From the NCBI GenBank assembly GCA_963800065.1, contig CAWCZO010000008.1:992001-1056000 (forward strand): a stretch of 64,000 nucleotides of DNA, written 5' to 3'. Position 1 is the stretch's first letter. Every line of letters starts with the position of its first letter. The translations under genes and the position numbers were made by a program. Of this stretch, positions 16,309-25,299 are shown one piece after another. Under the pieces are notes generated by a model. The model was not told the origin of the DNA, ran no database searches, and saw only the letters and a list, made by a program, of their open reading frames with translations. Source of the DNA: CAWJFJ01 sp963800065. Its GTDB lineage: Bacteria > Actinomycetota > Acidimicrobiia > Acidimicrobiales > UBA8190.

Positions 16309-17128
16309 CCGACCCGCTCTCGCCCAGCGCGCCCTCGTCGTAGGGAACGAGGAGTCGGGCGGTGGTGAGGAATCCGGTGTGACCCACCATGCGGTGGTCC
16401 GGGCGTACCGATCTCTCCTCCACGTGCCACGTCCGTCGGAGGATCTCGGACGTCTCGGCCATTCCGAACGCGCTGCGGGTCAGCGCGGCACGCAACGTCG
16501 CCACCTGATTGATGGTGGGGAGATAGGCGAGGAGAATGCCACCGGGGCGCAGCGTCTTCTCGGCATGGCCCAGCACCTGCCACGGCTCGGGGAGATCGAG
16601 AACGATGCGATCGAGATCGGGCTCGTCGATGCCGTCGTAGACGTCTCGTTCCTCGACCCGGTACCCCGTGTCGACCCCGCTCCAGGCAGCGACGTTGGCC
16701 CGCGCCCCGGCGGCGAAGTCGGGACGGATCTCGTAGCCGACGACGTCGGCCCCCGCCCGGAGCAAGGCCATCGACAGCGCGCCCGATCCCACGCCCGCCT
16801 CGAGGACCCGCATCCCGGGACCGATGTCGGCGGCCAGCAGGATGGCCCCGAGGTCCTTCGGATAGATGACCTGGGCCCCACGCGGCATCTTGAGGACCAC
16901 GTCGGAGAGGGTGGGCCGGACGACGAGGAAGAGCCGTCCCGTGGACCCGGCCACCGAGACCCCCTCGGTCCGACCGATGATGCTGTCGTGGGCGACGATC
17001 CCGGCGTGGGTGTGGAACATGGCCCCCGTCTGGAGGGTGAGGAGGTAGCGACGGGCCTTGGCATCGACGAGAAGGACGCGCTCGCCGTTGGAGAGAGCCC
17101 CCCGGGGCCCCGGCGAGGCGATCGTCAC
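16292..17128 (-). CDS. trmI: tRNA (adenine-58-N1)-methyltransferase TrmI
   Basis: 278 residues, a class I SAM methyltransferase making m1A58 in the T loop of tRNA. An N-terminal beta domain (RYLLTLQTGAMFHTHAG) is followed by RGAQVIYPKDLGAILLAADI, the SAM loop VLEAGVGSGALSMAL, VVGYEIRPDFA, and the catalytic region VLDLPEPWQVL. Start GTG 17128 is chosen because it overlaps the upstream stop as GTGA; the longer frame only shadows upstream genes. TrmI close to arc matches the mycobacterial order. Convergent overlap of 17 bases with the ferredoxin gene. Confidence 0.93.
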   Translation of the reverse strand: MTIASPGPRGALSNGERVLLVDAKARRYLLTLQTGAMFHTHAGIVAHDSIIGRTEGVSVAGSTGRLFLVVRPTLSDVVLKMPRGAQVIYPKDLGAILLAADIGPGMRVLEAGVGSGALSMALLRAGADVVGYEIRPDFAAGARANVAAWSGVDTGYRVEERDVYDGIDEPDLDRIVLDLPEPWQVLGHAEKTLRPGGILLAYLPTINQVATLRAALTRSAFGMAETSEILRRTWHVEERSVRPDHRMVGHTGFLTTARLLVPYDEGALGESGSVSPAL

Positions 17129-17340
17129 CCCGGGGCCGGCCCGACCGGCGACCCGGGGTCGGTGGTGGTGACCACCAGGCGCTGGCCGGGCGAGACGCGT
17201 CCCTGCCAGATCACCTCGCCCCCGGCCCGGCGGCCCCGCCGGACCAGCCAGACCCCGACGGCGACGGCCAGCCAGATCGGTTCCCCGGCCAGACCCCGCT
17301 TGAGCGCCCGGGTGGCGAGGGTGCGCAGCAGGCGGTCCAC
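17125..17340 (-). CDS. Small hypothetical protein with hydrophobic segment
   Basis: 71 residues starting MDRLLRTLATRALKRGL, with one moderately hydrophobic stretch (GEPIWLAVAVGVWLVRRGRR) and a C-terminal part containing GEVIWQGRVSPGQRLVVTTTD. Its stop overlaps the trmI GTG, and its start is 6 bases after the previous gene, so it belongs to a compact minus-strand operon. It looks like a small membrane-associated protein; no family recognised. Confidence 0.55.
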   Translation of the reverse strand: MDRLLRTLATRALKRGLAGEPIWLAVAVGVWLVRRGRRAGGEVIWQGRVSPGQRLVVTTTDPGSPVGPAPG

Positions 17341-17346
17341 GTCCCG

Positions 17347-17556
17347 TCAGACCCGGCGGATCTCGACGACGGCCGAGCGTTTGCGACCGCGCCGCCGGCC
17401 GAACAGATAGGCCACGATCAGAGCCAGGAGGACGCCGGCCACCACCCCCCCGACGAGCTGCGACTTGGCGGCCTCGACGGTCTCGCCGACGTCGCCCGAG
17501 ACGTCGCGGAGCTTGGCTTCGAGGTCGGCCCTGGTGATCCGGGCCGTGCTCGGCAT
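17347..17556 (-). CDS. Small membrane protein
   Basis: 69 residues from ATG 17556 (a GTG at 17562 overlapping the upstream stop as GTGA is an alternative start). A helical N-terminus (DLEAKLRDVSGDVGETVEAA) precedes one clear membrane helix (GGVVAGVLLALIVAYLFG) and a strongly basic tail (RRRGRKR). The layout resembles small DUF3618-like proteins that accompany holin-X proteins in actinobacteria, and it is adjacent to one here. Function unknown; possibly envelope-associated. Confidence 0.6.
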   Translation of the reverse strand: MPSTARITRADLEAKLRDVSGDVGETVEAAKSQLVGGVVAGVLLALIVAYLFGRRRGRKRSAVVEIRRV

Positions 17557-17558
17557 GG

Positions 17559-17963
17559 TCACGATGCGTCCTTCCTCTCGCCACCGGCCGGGGTCCGGGT
17601 GGGGAGTGTCTTCTTGATCCGCCAGGCGGCCAGACCGAGGACGGCCAGGGCGGCGCCCGAGGTGATCAGGTAGGGCAGCCACGACAGGTGGCCCCCGAAG
17701 GTCGAACCGGTCTCGGTCTGCAGCGCCCGGAGCAGAGCCAGCAGGAGCAGCGGTACCCCGATGGACAGGGCGATCGATCCCGAGACGCCGAAGCCCACGA
17801 ACCGGCCCACCCCGCGCAGCGGGCCGAGCGTCTCCTGTTTGGCGTAGGCCACGACGAGGTCGGCGAACTCGCGGCCCGCCGCCGTGGTACCCCCGCCACC
17901 ACGACCGTCCTTGCCTTTGCCATCCGAACGTCCCGGCACGATCCTCCTCCGTGGATCGACCAT
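17559..17963 (-). CDS. Holin-X family membrane protein (Phage_holin_3_6-like)
   Basis: 134 residues. After a Gly/Arg-rich, unstructured N-terminus comes EFADLVVAYAKQETLGPLRGVGRFV, then two membrane helices (SGSIALSIGVPLLLLALLRAL and YLITSGAALAVLGLAAW) and a charged tail, the pattern of the actinobacterial 'holin-X' family. Despite the name these are chromosomal proteins with no demonstrated lysis role. It heads a small operon with the two downstream membrane proteins and trmI. Confidence 0.75.
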   Translation of the reverse strand: MVDPRRRIVPGRSDGKGKDGRGGGGTTAAGREFADLVVAYAKQETLGPLRGVGRFVGFGVSGSIALSIGVPLLLLALLRALQTETGSTFGGHLSWLPYLITSGAALAVLGLAAWRIKKTLPTRTPAGGERKDAS

Positions 17964-18026
17964 CCTCCCCCGCCGTGGCGGGCCAGGGCAAGGAGTCCTC
18001 TCAGCGTGGCAGCGCCGGTGACGCCC

Positions 18027-18431
18027 TCAGTGGCGGGGGGCCAGGAGGTAGGTGGAGCTGGCCCGGGCCACCAGACGACCTTCGTCGTCAGTCACGTCCG
18101 CCTCGACGAACACCACCCGGCTTCCCCCCGACACCACCCGGGAGGCACAGGTGAGCATGCCCCCCGGTCGGACGGCCCGGAGGAAGCTGATCTTCATCTC
18201 GGCGTTGGCCGAGAAGACCTTCTCGCCCTTGGCCCAGGTGACGGTGGCGGCGCCCATGGCCGAATCACAGCAGGCGGCCAGGAACCCACCCTGGATCACG
18301 CCGACGGGGTTGGTGAAACGCTCGTCGGCCGGCATCCGCCAGGTCGTCCGCCCGGGCTCGGACTTGTCGATGCAGACCATCCCCAGGGTGAGGTCGCAGT
18401 TGGGCGGCACCTGGACCCGCTGATCGGCCAC
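18027..18431 (-). CDS. PaaI-like hotdog-fold thioesterase
   Basis: 134 residues, a single hotdog domain expected to hydrolyse acyl-CoA thioesters. The sequence NPVGVIQGGFLAACCDSAMGAA is the hotdog central helix with the preceding Gly-Gly, and the following strands (EMKISFLRAVRPGGMLTC, RVVFVEADVTDDEGRLVARAS) are typical. The usual catalytic Asp/His of PaaI is not certain here. It is divergent from nagA with a 26-base gap. Substrate unknown. Confidence 0.8.
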   Translation of the reverse strand: MADQRVQVPPNCDLTLGMVCIDKSEPGRTTWRMPADERFTNPVGVIQGGFLAACCDSAMGAATVTWAKGEKVFSANAEMKISFLRAVRPGGMLTCASRVVSGGSRVVFVEADVTDDEGRLVARASSTYLLAPRH

Positions 18432-18457
18432 CTGCGAGAAGGTACCGTACGACCGAC

Positions 18458-19555
18458 ATGGCCAGCGCCCCCGCCACTGTCGTGCGTGCGGCCACCGTCC
18501 TCACGGCCTCGGGGCCCCTCTCCCCCGGTGAGGTCGTCGTGGACCGGGGCCTGATCGTCGAGGTGCGGGCCGCCGGTGGCGCCGTCGCCCACCAGGTCCT
18601 GGCCCCCGGCTTCGTGGATCTCCAGATGAACGGGGCGGGCGCCGTCGACGTGGCCGACGCCGCCGGCGACGACTGGGACCTCCTCGACGCCGCCCTCCTG
18701 GCCCAGGGCGTAACCACGTGGTGCCCGACACTGGTCTCGGCCGCCCCGGCCGCCATGGAAGCCTCGCTCGAGCGGATCGCCGTCGCCGCCGCCCGGCCCC
18801 CGCAGGGTCGGCCGTCCATCGCCGGCGCCCATCTCGAGGGTCCGTACCTGGCCGTCGCCGGGGCCCATCCCCCCACCCGTCTCCGCTCCCCGGTCGACCA
18901 CCGCTGGCTCGGGTCGCTCCCCCGGGTCGCCGTGGTCACCCTGGCCCCCGAGCTTCCGGGCGCCGCCACGGCCATCGAGACTCTCGTCGCCTCCGGAGTG
19001 CTGGTGGCCCTGGGGCACTCGGCCTGCACCGTCGAGGTCGCCCGCCGGGCGGCCGACGCCGGGGCCCGGCTCGTCACCCATCTGGGCAACGCCATGGGCC
19101 CGCTGCGCCAACGGGAACCCGGTCTCCTCGGGGCGGCCCTGGCCGACGACCGTCTGGCCGTGTCGCTGATCGCCGATCTCGTCCACATCCACCCGGCCCT
19201 GATCCGGGTGGCCTTCCGGGCCAAGGGCGCCGCCCGCACCGTCCTCGTCACCGACGCCGTGGCCACCGGGTCCGCCCCCACGGACGGGGACGGGCCCCCC
19301 CGGATGGCCGACGGGACCCTGGTGGGATCGGTCCTGACGATGGGGGCGGCGGTGGCCAATACGGTCCACGCCGCCGGGATCGCCCTGGCCGACGCCGTGG
19401 CGGCGGCCAGCACCACTCCGGCCGCCCTCCTCGGGCTCGACGACCGGGGGGTCATCGCCCCCGGCCGGCGCGCCGATCTCGTCGCCCTCGATGACGGCCT
19501 CGGCGTCGAGGCCGTCTGGATCGCCGGCCACCGGGTGCGGAGGGCCCGACGGTAG
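18458..19555 (+). CDS. nagA: N-acetylglucosamine-6-phosphate deacetylase NagA
   Basis: 365-residue amidohydrolase that converts GlcNAc-6-P to glucosamine-6-P. Landmarks: APGFVDLQMNGAGAVD, AHLEGPYL with the metal-binding Glu, LGHSACT and VTHLGNAM with metal His residues, and VLVTDAV with the catalytic Asp. The usual THLFNAM reads THLGNAM. A short beta-sandwich is split between both ends as in the family. Start ATG 18458. No nagB or PTS gene lies nearby; the next gene, 10 bases on, is a FIST protein. Feeds cell-wall sugar recycling. Confidence 0.88.
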   Translation: MASAPATVVRAATVLTASGPLSPGEVVVDRGLIVEVRAAGGAVAHQVLAPGFVDLQMNGAGAVDVADAAGDDWDLLDAALLAQGVTTWCPTLVSAAPAAMEASLERIAVAAARPPQGRPSIAGAHLEGPYLAVAGAHPPTRLRSPVDHRWLGSLPRVAVVTLAPELPGAATAIETLVASGVLVALGHSACTVEVARRAADAGARLVTHLGNAMGPLRQREPGLLGAALADDRLAVSLIADLVHIHPALIRVAFRAKGAARTVLVTDAVATGSAPTDGDGPPRMADGTLVGSVLTMGAAVANTVHAAGIALADAVAAASTTPAALLGLDDRGVIAPGRRADLVALDDGLGVEAVWIAGHRVRRARR

Positions 19556-19565
19556 GGTCGGGCCG

Positions 19566-20732
19566 ATGCCGTTCGCCGCCGCCCTGAGCGAGCACCCCGT
19601 CGCCGCCCACGCCGTGGGCGAGGTGGCCGGGGAGATCCTCGAGCGGGTGGGGGAACGCCCCGATCTGGCCCTGGTCTTCGTCACCCCGCCCTTCGCCGGC
19701 GCTCTCGAGGACGCCGTGGCGGCCATAGACGACATCCTGCATCCCCTGGTTCTCCTCGGGTGCGCGGCGGAGTCGATCGTCGGTCCCCGTCGCGAGGTGG
19801 AACGGACGGCCGCCGTCTCGCTCTTCGCGGCACGGACAGGGCCCCTGCTCCCCGTGGCCCTCTCCGCCGCCGAGGCCCCGGAGTACGGCGGGATCGCCCT
19901 CCGGGGCTGGCCCGACGACATCGCCTTCACGCCCCAGGCCCTGCTGCTGGTGGCCGATCCCTTCTCGTTCCCGACCGAGGAATTCCTCGAGTGGGCGGCG
20001 ACGGCGTACCCGGGCCTGCCGGTGATCGGCGGGATGGCCTCGGCCGCTCAGGCCCCGGGCGGGAACCGTCTGGCCGTCGGGCGCCGCGTCCGGACGTCGG
20101 GGGCGGTGGGAGCGCTCCTCGGTCCGGGCGTGGCCGTCGAGACGGTGGTGTCCCAGGGGTGCCGCCCTTTCGGCCAACCGCTGGTCGTCACCCGGGCCGA
20201 GGGCAACCTCATCCTCGAGCTGGCCGGGGCGCCGGCCCTGGAGCGGCTGGTGGCCCAGGCCCACAGCGCCCTGACCGAGGACGAGGTGGCCCTGCTCGAG
20301 ATGGGCGGGCTCCAGATCGGCCGGGTCATCGACGAGCACCGCGAGTCCTTCGGGCGCGGCGACTTCCTCCTGCGCGGTGTCCTCGGGGCCGACCGCCGGA
20401 CCGGCGCGCTGGCCGTGGGGGACGTCGTGCCGGTGGGGACGACCGTGCAATTCCATCTCCGCGACGCCCGGGCGGCCGACGAGGATCTGCATGTCCTGCT
20501 CAAGGGGCACCACGCCGACGGGGCCCTGGTCTTCACCTGCAACGGCCGCGGCTCGCGCCTGTTCGACGAGCCCCACCACGACGCCCGTGTCGTCTCGGAC
20601 ATCCTCGGGCCCGTGGCGCTGGCCGGCTTCTTCGCCGCCGGCGAGATCGGACCGGTCGGCGGCCACAACTTCATCCACGGTTTCACGGCGTCGATGGCGC
20701 TGCTGTGTGACCCGCCGGACTCCCCCGGTTGA
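19566..20732 (+). CDS. FIST-domain sensory protein
   Basis: 388 residues from ATG 19566. The N-terminal FIST domain is seen in LALVFVTPPFAGALEDAV..LLGCAAESIVG and the C-terminal FIST_C part in VVSQGCRPFGQPLVVTRAEGN and ALVFTCNGRGSRLFDEP..HNFIHGFTA. FIST proteins are cytoplasmic ligand-binding sensors, probably for small compounds such as amino acids, and are often fused to or paired with kinases or diguanylate cyclases; here the protein stands alone. The start is 10 bases after nagA, suggesting co-transcription. The stop overlaps a possible TTG start of tkt. Confidence 0.85.
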   Translation: MPFAAALSEHPVAAHAVGEVAGEILERVGERPDLALVFVTPPFAGALEDAVAAIDDILHPLVLLGCAAESIVGPRREVERTAAVSLFAARTGPLLPVALSAAEAPEYGGIALRGWPDDIAFTPQALLLVADPFSFPTEEFLEWAATAYPGLPVIGGMASAAQAPGGNRLAVGRRVRTSGAVGALLGPGVAVETVVSQGCRPFGQPLVVTRAEGNLILELAGAPALERLVAQAHSALTEDEVALLEMGGLQIGRVIDEHRESFGRGDFLLRGVLGADRRTGALAVGDVVPVGTTVQFHLRDARAADEDLHVLLKGHHADGALVFTCNGRGSRLFDEPHHDARVVSDILGPVALAGFFAAGEIGPVGGHNFIHGFTASMALLCDPPDSPG

Positions 20733-20746
20733 GTACGGTGGGCCCA

Positions 20747-22742
20747 GTGAGCCGGACCACGTCGCAGGGCGCGTTGGAGCAGCTCGGGATCAACGTGATC
20801 CGTGGTCTGGCCATGGACGCGCCGCAGAAGGCCAACTCCGGTCACAGCGGGACGGCCATGGCGCTCGCTCCCCTGGCCCACGTCCTGTGGACGACGCGTC
20901 ATGAACCACGATCCGAGCGATCCGAAGTGGCCCGACCGCGACCGGTTCGTCCTGTCCTGCGGCCACGCCTCGATCCTCCTCTACTCCATGCTCTACCTGA
21001 CCGGGTACGGGCTCACCAGGAACGACCTCGAACAGTTCCGGCAGTGGGACAGCAGGACCCCGGGCCATCCCGAGATCCACCTCACCACCGGGGTCGAGGT
21101 CACCACCGGCCCGCTCGGACAGGGGGTGGCCAACGGGGTGGGGCTCGGACTGGCCGAACGCTGGCTCCGCTCGCGGTTCGGACCCGAGCTCGTCGACCAC
21201 TTCACCTTCGTCCTGTGCTCTGACGGCGACCTCGAGGAGGGGGTCAGCCACGAAGCCGGTTCCCTGGCCGGCCACCTGGGGCTCGGACGACTGATCTACG
21301 TCTACGACGACAACCACATCTCTATCGACGGACCCACCGAACTGGCCTACTCCGACAACGTCCCCGAGCGTTTCTCCTCCTACGGGTGGCACACCGAGGA
21401 CATCGGCGAGGTGGCCAACGACACCGACGCCCTGGAGGCGGCCATCCGGCGGGCCATGGCGGTGGAGGACAAGCCGTCGATGATCTCGCTGCGCAGCCAC
21501 ATCGGCTGGCCGGCGCCCGACGTGATGGACACGGCCAAGGCCCACGGGTCCCCGCTGGGCGCCGAGGAGATCGCCAAGACCAAGACCATCCTGGGCCTCC
21601 CGCCCGACGAGACGTTCTGGGTCCCCGACGAGGTGCTCGACTTCTACCGGGCCTCCACGTCACGGGGTCGGGAGCGCCGGGCGCAGTGGCAGAAGCGGTT
21701 CGACGGGTGGAACGGCGACCGCTCGGCGTGGAACGCCGCCCAGGCCGGACACGCCGTGGCGGGGTGGGAACAGAAGCTGCCCACCTTCGAGGCCGGAAAG
21801 GAGATGGCCACCCGCCGGGCCGTCAACGCCGCCATCAACGCCACCGCCGATCTCATCCCCGGGCTCATGGCCGGCTCGGCCGACCTGACCGAGAACAACG
21901 GCGTGGCCCTGGAGGGCGCGCAGGCCCAGGAGTGCGACAGCCCCGGCGGCGCCCAGATCCACTTCGGGATCCGGGAGCACGCCATGGGGGCCGTGATGAA
22001 CGGACTGGCGCTGCACGGTGGGGTCCTGCCCGTGGGCGGGACGTTCTTCGTCTTCAGCGACTACATGCGTCCGGCCGTGCGCCTGGCCGCCCTGTCCGAA
22101 GCGCACGTCATCTACTCGTGGACGCACGATTCCGTCGGCCTCGGTGAGGATGGCCCCACCCATCAACCGGTGGAGCAGATCGCCGCCATGCGGGCCATGC
22201 CGGGACTCCGGGTGATCCGGCCCGCCGACGCCAACGAGACGGCCCACGCCTGGCGGATCGCCGTGGACTCCGGCGGCCCCAGCGCCCTGTTGCTGTCGCG
22301 CCAGAACGTGCCCATTCTGGAGGGGACGGCCGAGTCCGCCGAGGGCGTGGCCCGGGGCGGCTACGTCCTCGTCGAGGAACGGGGCGGGCCGGCCGAGATC
22401 GTCCTGGTGGGCACCGGCAGCGAGGTCCATCTGTGCGTCGAGGCCGCCGCCGTCCTGTCCGGTGGTTCCGCTGCCGTCCGGACCAGGGTCGTCTCGCTGC
22501 CCTCGTGGGAGTTGTTCGCCGAGCAGGACGAGGCCTACCGGACCATGATCCTGCCCCCGGATGTGCCCACTCTGGCCGTCGAGGCGGCCTCGTCGTTCGG
22601 GTGGGAACGCTACGCCGACGACTCCGTCTCGATCGACCATTTCGGCGCCTCGGCCCCCGGCGAAGAGGTTCTGGCCCATTTCGGGTACACCACCGACAAC
22701 GTGGTGGCCCGTGCCCGGGCACTGCTGGCGACAAGGGAGTAG
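20747..22742 (+). CDS. tkt: Transketolase with apparent one-base insertion near the N-terminus
   Basis: Transketolase (thiamine diphosphate), moving two-carbon units between pentose-phosphate sugars. The N-terminus LEQLGINVIRGLAMDAPQKANSG...LAPLAHVLW is in one frame and VMNHDPSDPKWPDRDRFVLSCGHAS onward is in the next; removing the A at 20894 joins them as Leu-Trp-Thr-Arg-Val-Met-Asn-His, the family sequence, giving 664 residues. Later landmarks: TTGPLGQGVANGVG, SDGDLEEGVSHEAG...YDDN (ThDP site), HDSVGLGEDGPTHQPVEQ. Start GTG 20747 (alternatives TTG 20729, GTG 20738). First gene of tkt-tal-pgi-zwf-pgl, so a sequencing or assembly error is at least as likely as a true mutation. Confidence 0.88.
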
Positions 22743-22744
22743 TC

Positions 22745-23878
22745 ATGACGAAACTGCAGGACCTCTACGCGCAACAAGCCCAGAGCCCGTGGCTCGACAA
22801 CCTCCGCCGCGACTACCTGCGCCAGGGCAAGCTGAAGGCCCTGATCGATCAAGGTATCCGGGGCGTCACCTCCAACCCCACCATCTTCGCCAAGGCCATC
22901 GAGGGCGTCGACGACTACGACGAGCAATTCGGGACTCTCCTCGAGACGATGGGCGTCGAGGACGCCTACTGGGAGCTCGTGATCACCGACATCATCGACG
23001 CCCTGGCCGTTCTCCGCCCGGTCCACGACGCGTCGGACGGGGAGGACGGGTACGTGAGCCTCGAGGTGGCGCCGGCGCTGGCCTACGACACCAAGGCCAC
23101 GGTGATCTCGGCCCGTCATCTGCACGAGCGGATCAACCTCCCCAACCTCTTCGTGAAGATCCCGGCCACGGCCGAGGGCGTTCCCGCCATCCGGACCATG
23201 ATCGGCGAGCGGCGAAGCATCAACGTCACCCTGATCTTCAGCCTCGACCGCTACGCCGAGGTCATGGAGGCCTACCTGGCCGGCCTCGAGGACGCCGTGG
23301 CCGCCGGGGCCGCCGACCTGTCCGGGGTGAGGAGCGTGGCCTCGTTCTTCGTCAGCCGGGTGGACACCGAGGTCGACCGCCGCCTCGAGACCGCCGCCGG
23401 GCAGGCCGGCGACGACGACCGCCGCCGGGCCCTCCTCGACGCCCGCGGGAGCGCCGCCGTGGCCCAGGCCCAGCAGGCCTATCAGCGGTTCCTGGCCGTC
23501 TTCACCGGTGCCCGCTGGGAGGCGTTGGCCGCCCGGGGGGCGAAGGTCCAGCGGCCCCTGTGGGCCTCGACGTCGACCAAGAATCCCGCCTACCCCGATC
23601 TGGCCTACGTCGACACACTCATCGGACCCGACACCGTGAACACCATGCCCGACGAGACGATCGCCCACTTCCTCGACCACGGCACCGTGTCGCGGACGGT
23701 CGACGCCCACCCCGACCATTCGGCGGTGGCGCTGGCCCGGCTGGAGTCGCTCGGGATCGACATGTCCGACGTGGCCAAGACGCTGGAGGACGAAGGGGTG
23801 GCCAGCTTCGCCAAGTCCTTCGACGAGCTCATGCAGTCCCTCACCGACAAGGCCAACACCCTGGCCGCCGGCCGTTGA
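22745..23878 (+). CDS. tal: Transaldolase
   Basis: 377 residues, longer actinobacterial-type transaldolase. Motifs: QGIRGVTSNPTIFAKAI, NLFVKIPATAEG with the Schiff-base Lys, SINVTLIFSLDRYAEV, SFFVSRVDTEVDRRL and ASTSTKNPAYPDLAYVDTLIG. Start ATG 22745, two bases after the tkt stop. It links erythrose-4-P and sedoheptulose-7-P metabolism with glycolysis. In some actinobacteria it is fused to pgi; here pgi is separate, 19 bases downstream, with GGAGG before its ATG. Confidence 0.93.
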   Translation: MTKLQDLYAQQAQSPWLDNLRRDYLRQGKLKALIDQGIRGVTSNPTIFAKAIEGVDDYDEQFGTLLETMGVEDAYWELVITDIIDALAVLRPVHDASDGEDGYVSLEVAPALAYDTKATVISARHLHERINLPNLFVKIPATAEGVPAIRTMIGERRSINVTLIFSLDRYAEVMEAYLAGLEDAVAAGAADLSGVRSVASFFVSRVDTEVDRRLETAAGQAGDDDRRRALLDARGSAAVAQAQQAYQRFLAVFTGARWEALAARGAKVQRPLWASTSTKNPAYPDLAYVDTLIGPDTVNTMPDETIAHFLDHGTVSRTVDAHPDHSAVALARLESLGIDMSDVAKTLEDEGVASFAKSFDELMQSLTDKANTLAAGR

Positions 23879-23897
23879 CGCGAGGAGGCCACCGAGA

Positions 23898-25289
23898 ATG
23901 CCCGACGATGCCGCCGGCCTGATCGAGCGTCTGAGAAAACGCGACGCCACTCTGTGGCCCGACGGCAACGTCTCGCCCAACCGTCTGGGCTGGCTGGAGG
24001 TCCCCCGGCGGCTCCAGTCCGAGGCGGCCGACATCGCCGCCTGGGCATCGGGCATCGCCCAGTCGACGGTGGTGCTTCTGGGGATGGGCGGCTCCTCGCT
24101 CGGTCCCGCCGTCCTCGAATCCGTCCTGGCCGAGACGGGAACGCCGGGAGGTCCCGGCACCGGCCGGCGGCGCCTGATCGTCTGCGACACCACCCACCCG
24201 GCCACGGTGTCGTCGCTCGATCTCTCCGACGCCTTCGTCCTGGTGTCGTCCAAGTCGGGGACGACCTTGGAACCGAACGTCCTCCTGGACCACGCCTGGT
24301 CCCAGCTCTCCGACCCCGGCCGCTACGCCGTCATCACCGATCCCGGCACCCCCCTGGCCAAACTGGCGGCCGAGCGGGGGTTCGCCCGCTGCTTCGAGAA
24401 CCCCCCGGACATCGGCGGGCGCTACTCGGTGATGTCGTACTTCGGGATGGTTCCCGCCGCCCTCATCGGCTACGACGTCGCCGAGCTCTGTGGTCGCGCC
24501 CTGGGGGCCGAGCTGAGCGAGGCGGCCGGGCTCGGGATGGCCATGGGCGAGGACGCCCACGGTGGCCGGGACAAGGTCACCATCGTCGTCCCCGACGCCT
24601 ACGCGTCGTTCGGCCTCTGGGTGGAGCAATTGGTGGCCGAGTCGACGGGCAAGCGCGGGATCGGCTGCATCCCCGTCCCCACCACCGATCCCGAGGTCGG
24701 GCCGGACCGTCATGTGGTCCCGCTGCATCCGGCCCAGCCGGCGGACATCGCCGAGCAGTTCTACCGGTGGGAGGTGGCGGTGGCCATCTGCGGCCACCTC
24801 CTGGGGATCGATCCCTTCGACGAGCCCAACGTGGCCGAGTCCAAGAAGAACACCAACGACGCTCTGGCCAGCCTCCCCCTGCCCGGCGTGGAGACGGCCG
24901 ACGCCGACGGCGTCTTCTCCTGGTTGGACAGCGTGGTCGACCCCGGTGACTACGTCTCTCTCCAGGCCTATCTCCCCTTCGGCCAGGACGAGGCGCTGCA
25001 GGCGCTGCGCCGGCACGTCCGCGATCATCTCGGTGGTGCGGCGGTCACCGCCGGCTACGGACCGCGCTTCCTCCACTCGACCGGCCAGCTCCACAAGGGA
25101 GGGCCCAACTCGGTGGTGGCCGTCCAGATCGTCTCGGCCACGGCCGGACCCGCCCTCCCCATCCCGGGGAAGGACTACGACTTCGGGACCCTCATCGCCG
25201 CCCAGGCCCTGGGCGACCACCGCAGCCTGCTCAGCCACGGCCGGCGCGTCATCCGGGTGGCGGCCGACGACATCTCGGCCGTCAGATGA
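23898..25289 (+). CDS. pgi: Glucose-6-phosphate isomerase
   Basis: 463 residues, shorter than the ~550-residue classic form and like the pgi half of actinobacterial Tal-Pgi fusions. SIS-domain features: VVLLGMGGSSLGPAVL, VLVSSKSGTTLE (phosphate loop), NPPDIGGRYSVMSYFGM and GPRFLHSTGQLHKGGP near the C-terminus with the conserved Lys. Start ATG 23898. Cytoplasmic interconversion of glucose-6-P and fructose-6-P, supplying Zwf encoded 10 bases downstream. Confidence 0.92.
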   Translation: MPDDAAGLIERLRKRDATLWPDGNVSPNRLGWLEVPRRLQSEAADIAAWASGIAQSTVVLLGMGGSSLGPAVLESVLAETGTPGGPGTGRRRLIVCDTTHPATVSSLDLSDAFVLVSSKSGTTLEPNVLLDHAWSQLSDPGRYAVITDPGTPLAKLAAERGFARCFENPPDIGGRYSVMSYFGMVPAALIGYDVAELCGRALGAELSEAAGLGMAMGEDAHGGRDKVTIVVPDAYASFGLWVEQLVAESTGKRGIGCIPVPTTDPEVGPDRHVVPLHPAQPADIAEQFYRWEVAVAICGHLLGIDPFDEPNVAESKKNTNDALASLPLPGVETADADGVFSWLDSVVDPGDYVSLQAYLPFGQDEALQALRRHVRDHLGGAAVTAGYGPRFLHSTGQLHKGGPNSVVAVQIVSATAGPALPIPGKDYDFGTLIAAQALGDHRSLLSHGRRVIRVAADDISAVR

Positions 25290-25299
25290 CGACCGGCCC

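Noticed and set aside
17559..17963. Prophage remnant, from the holin-like gene
   Set aside because: Holin-X proteins are ordinary chromosomal genes; no integrase, capsid, terminase or att-like repeats are present.
18265..19930. Minus-strand frames opposite nagA and the FIST gene
   Set aside because: Low-complexity Arg/Gly/Ser-rich translations; nagA and FIST motifs lie on the plus strand.
20885..20910. Programmed frameshift in tkt
   Set aside because: No slippery heptamer or downstream structure is evident and transketolase is not known to use recoding; a plain insertion or sequence error is simpler.
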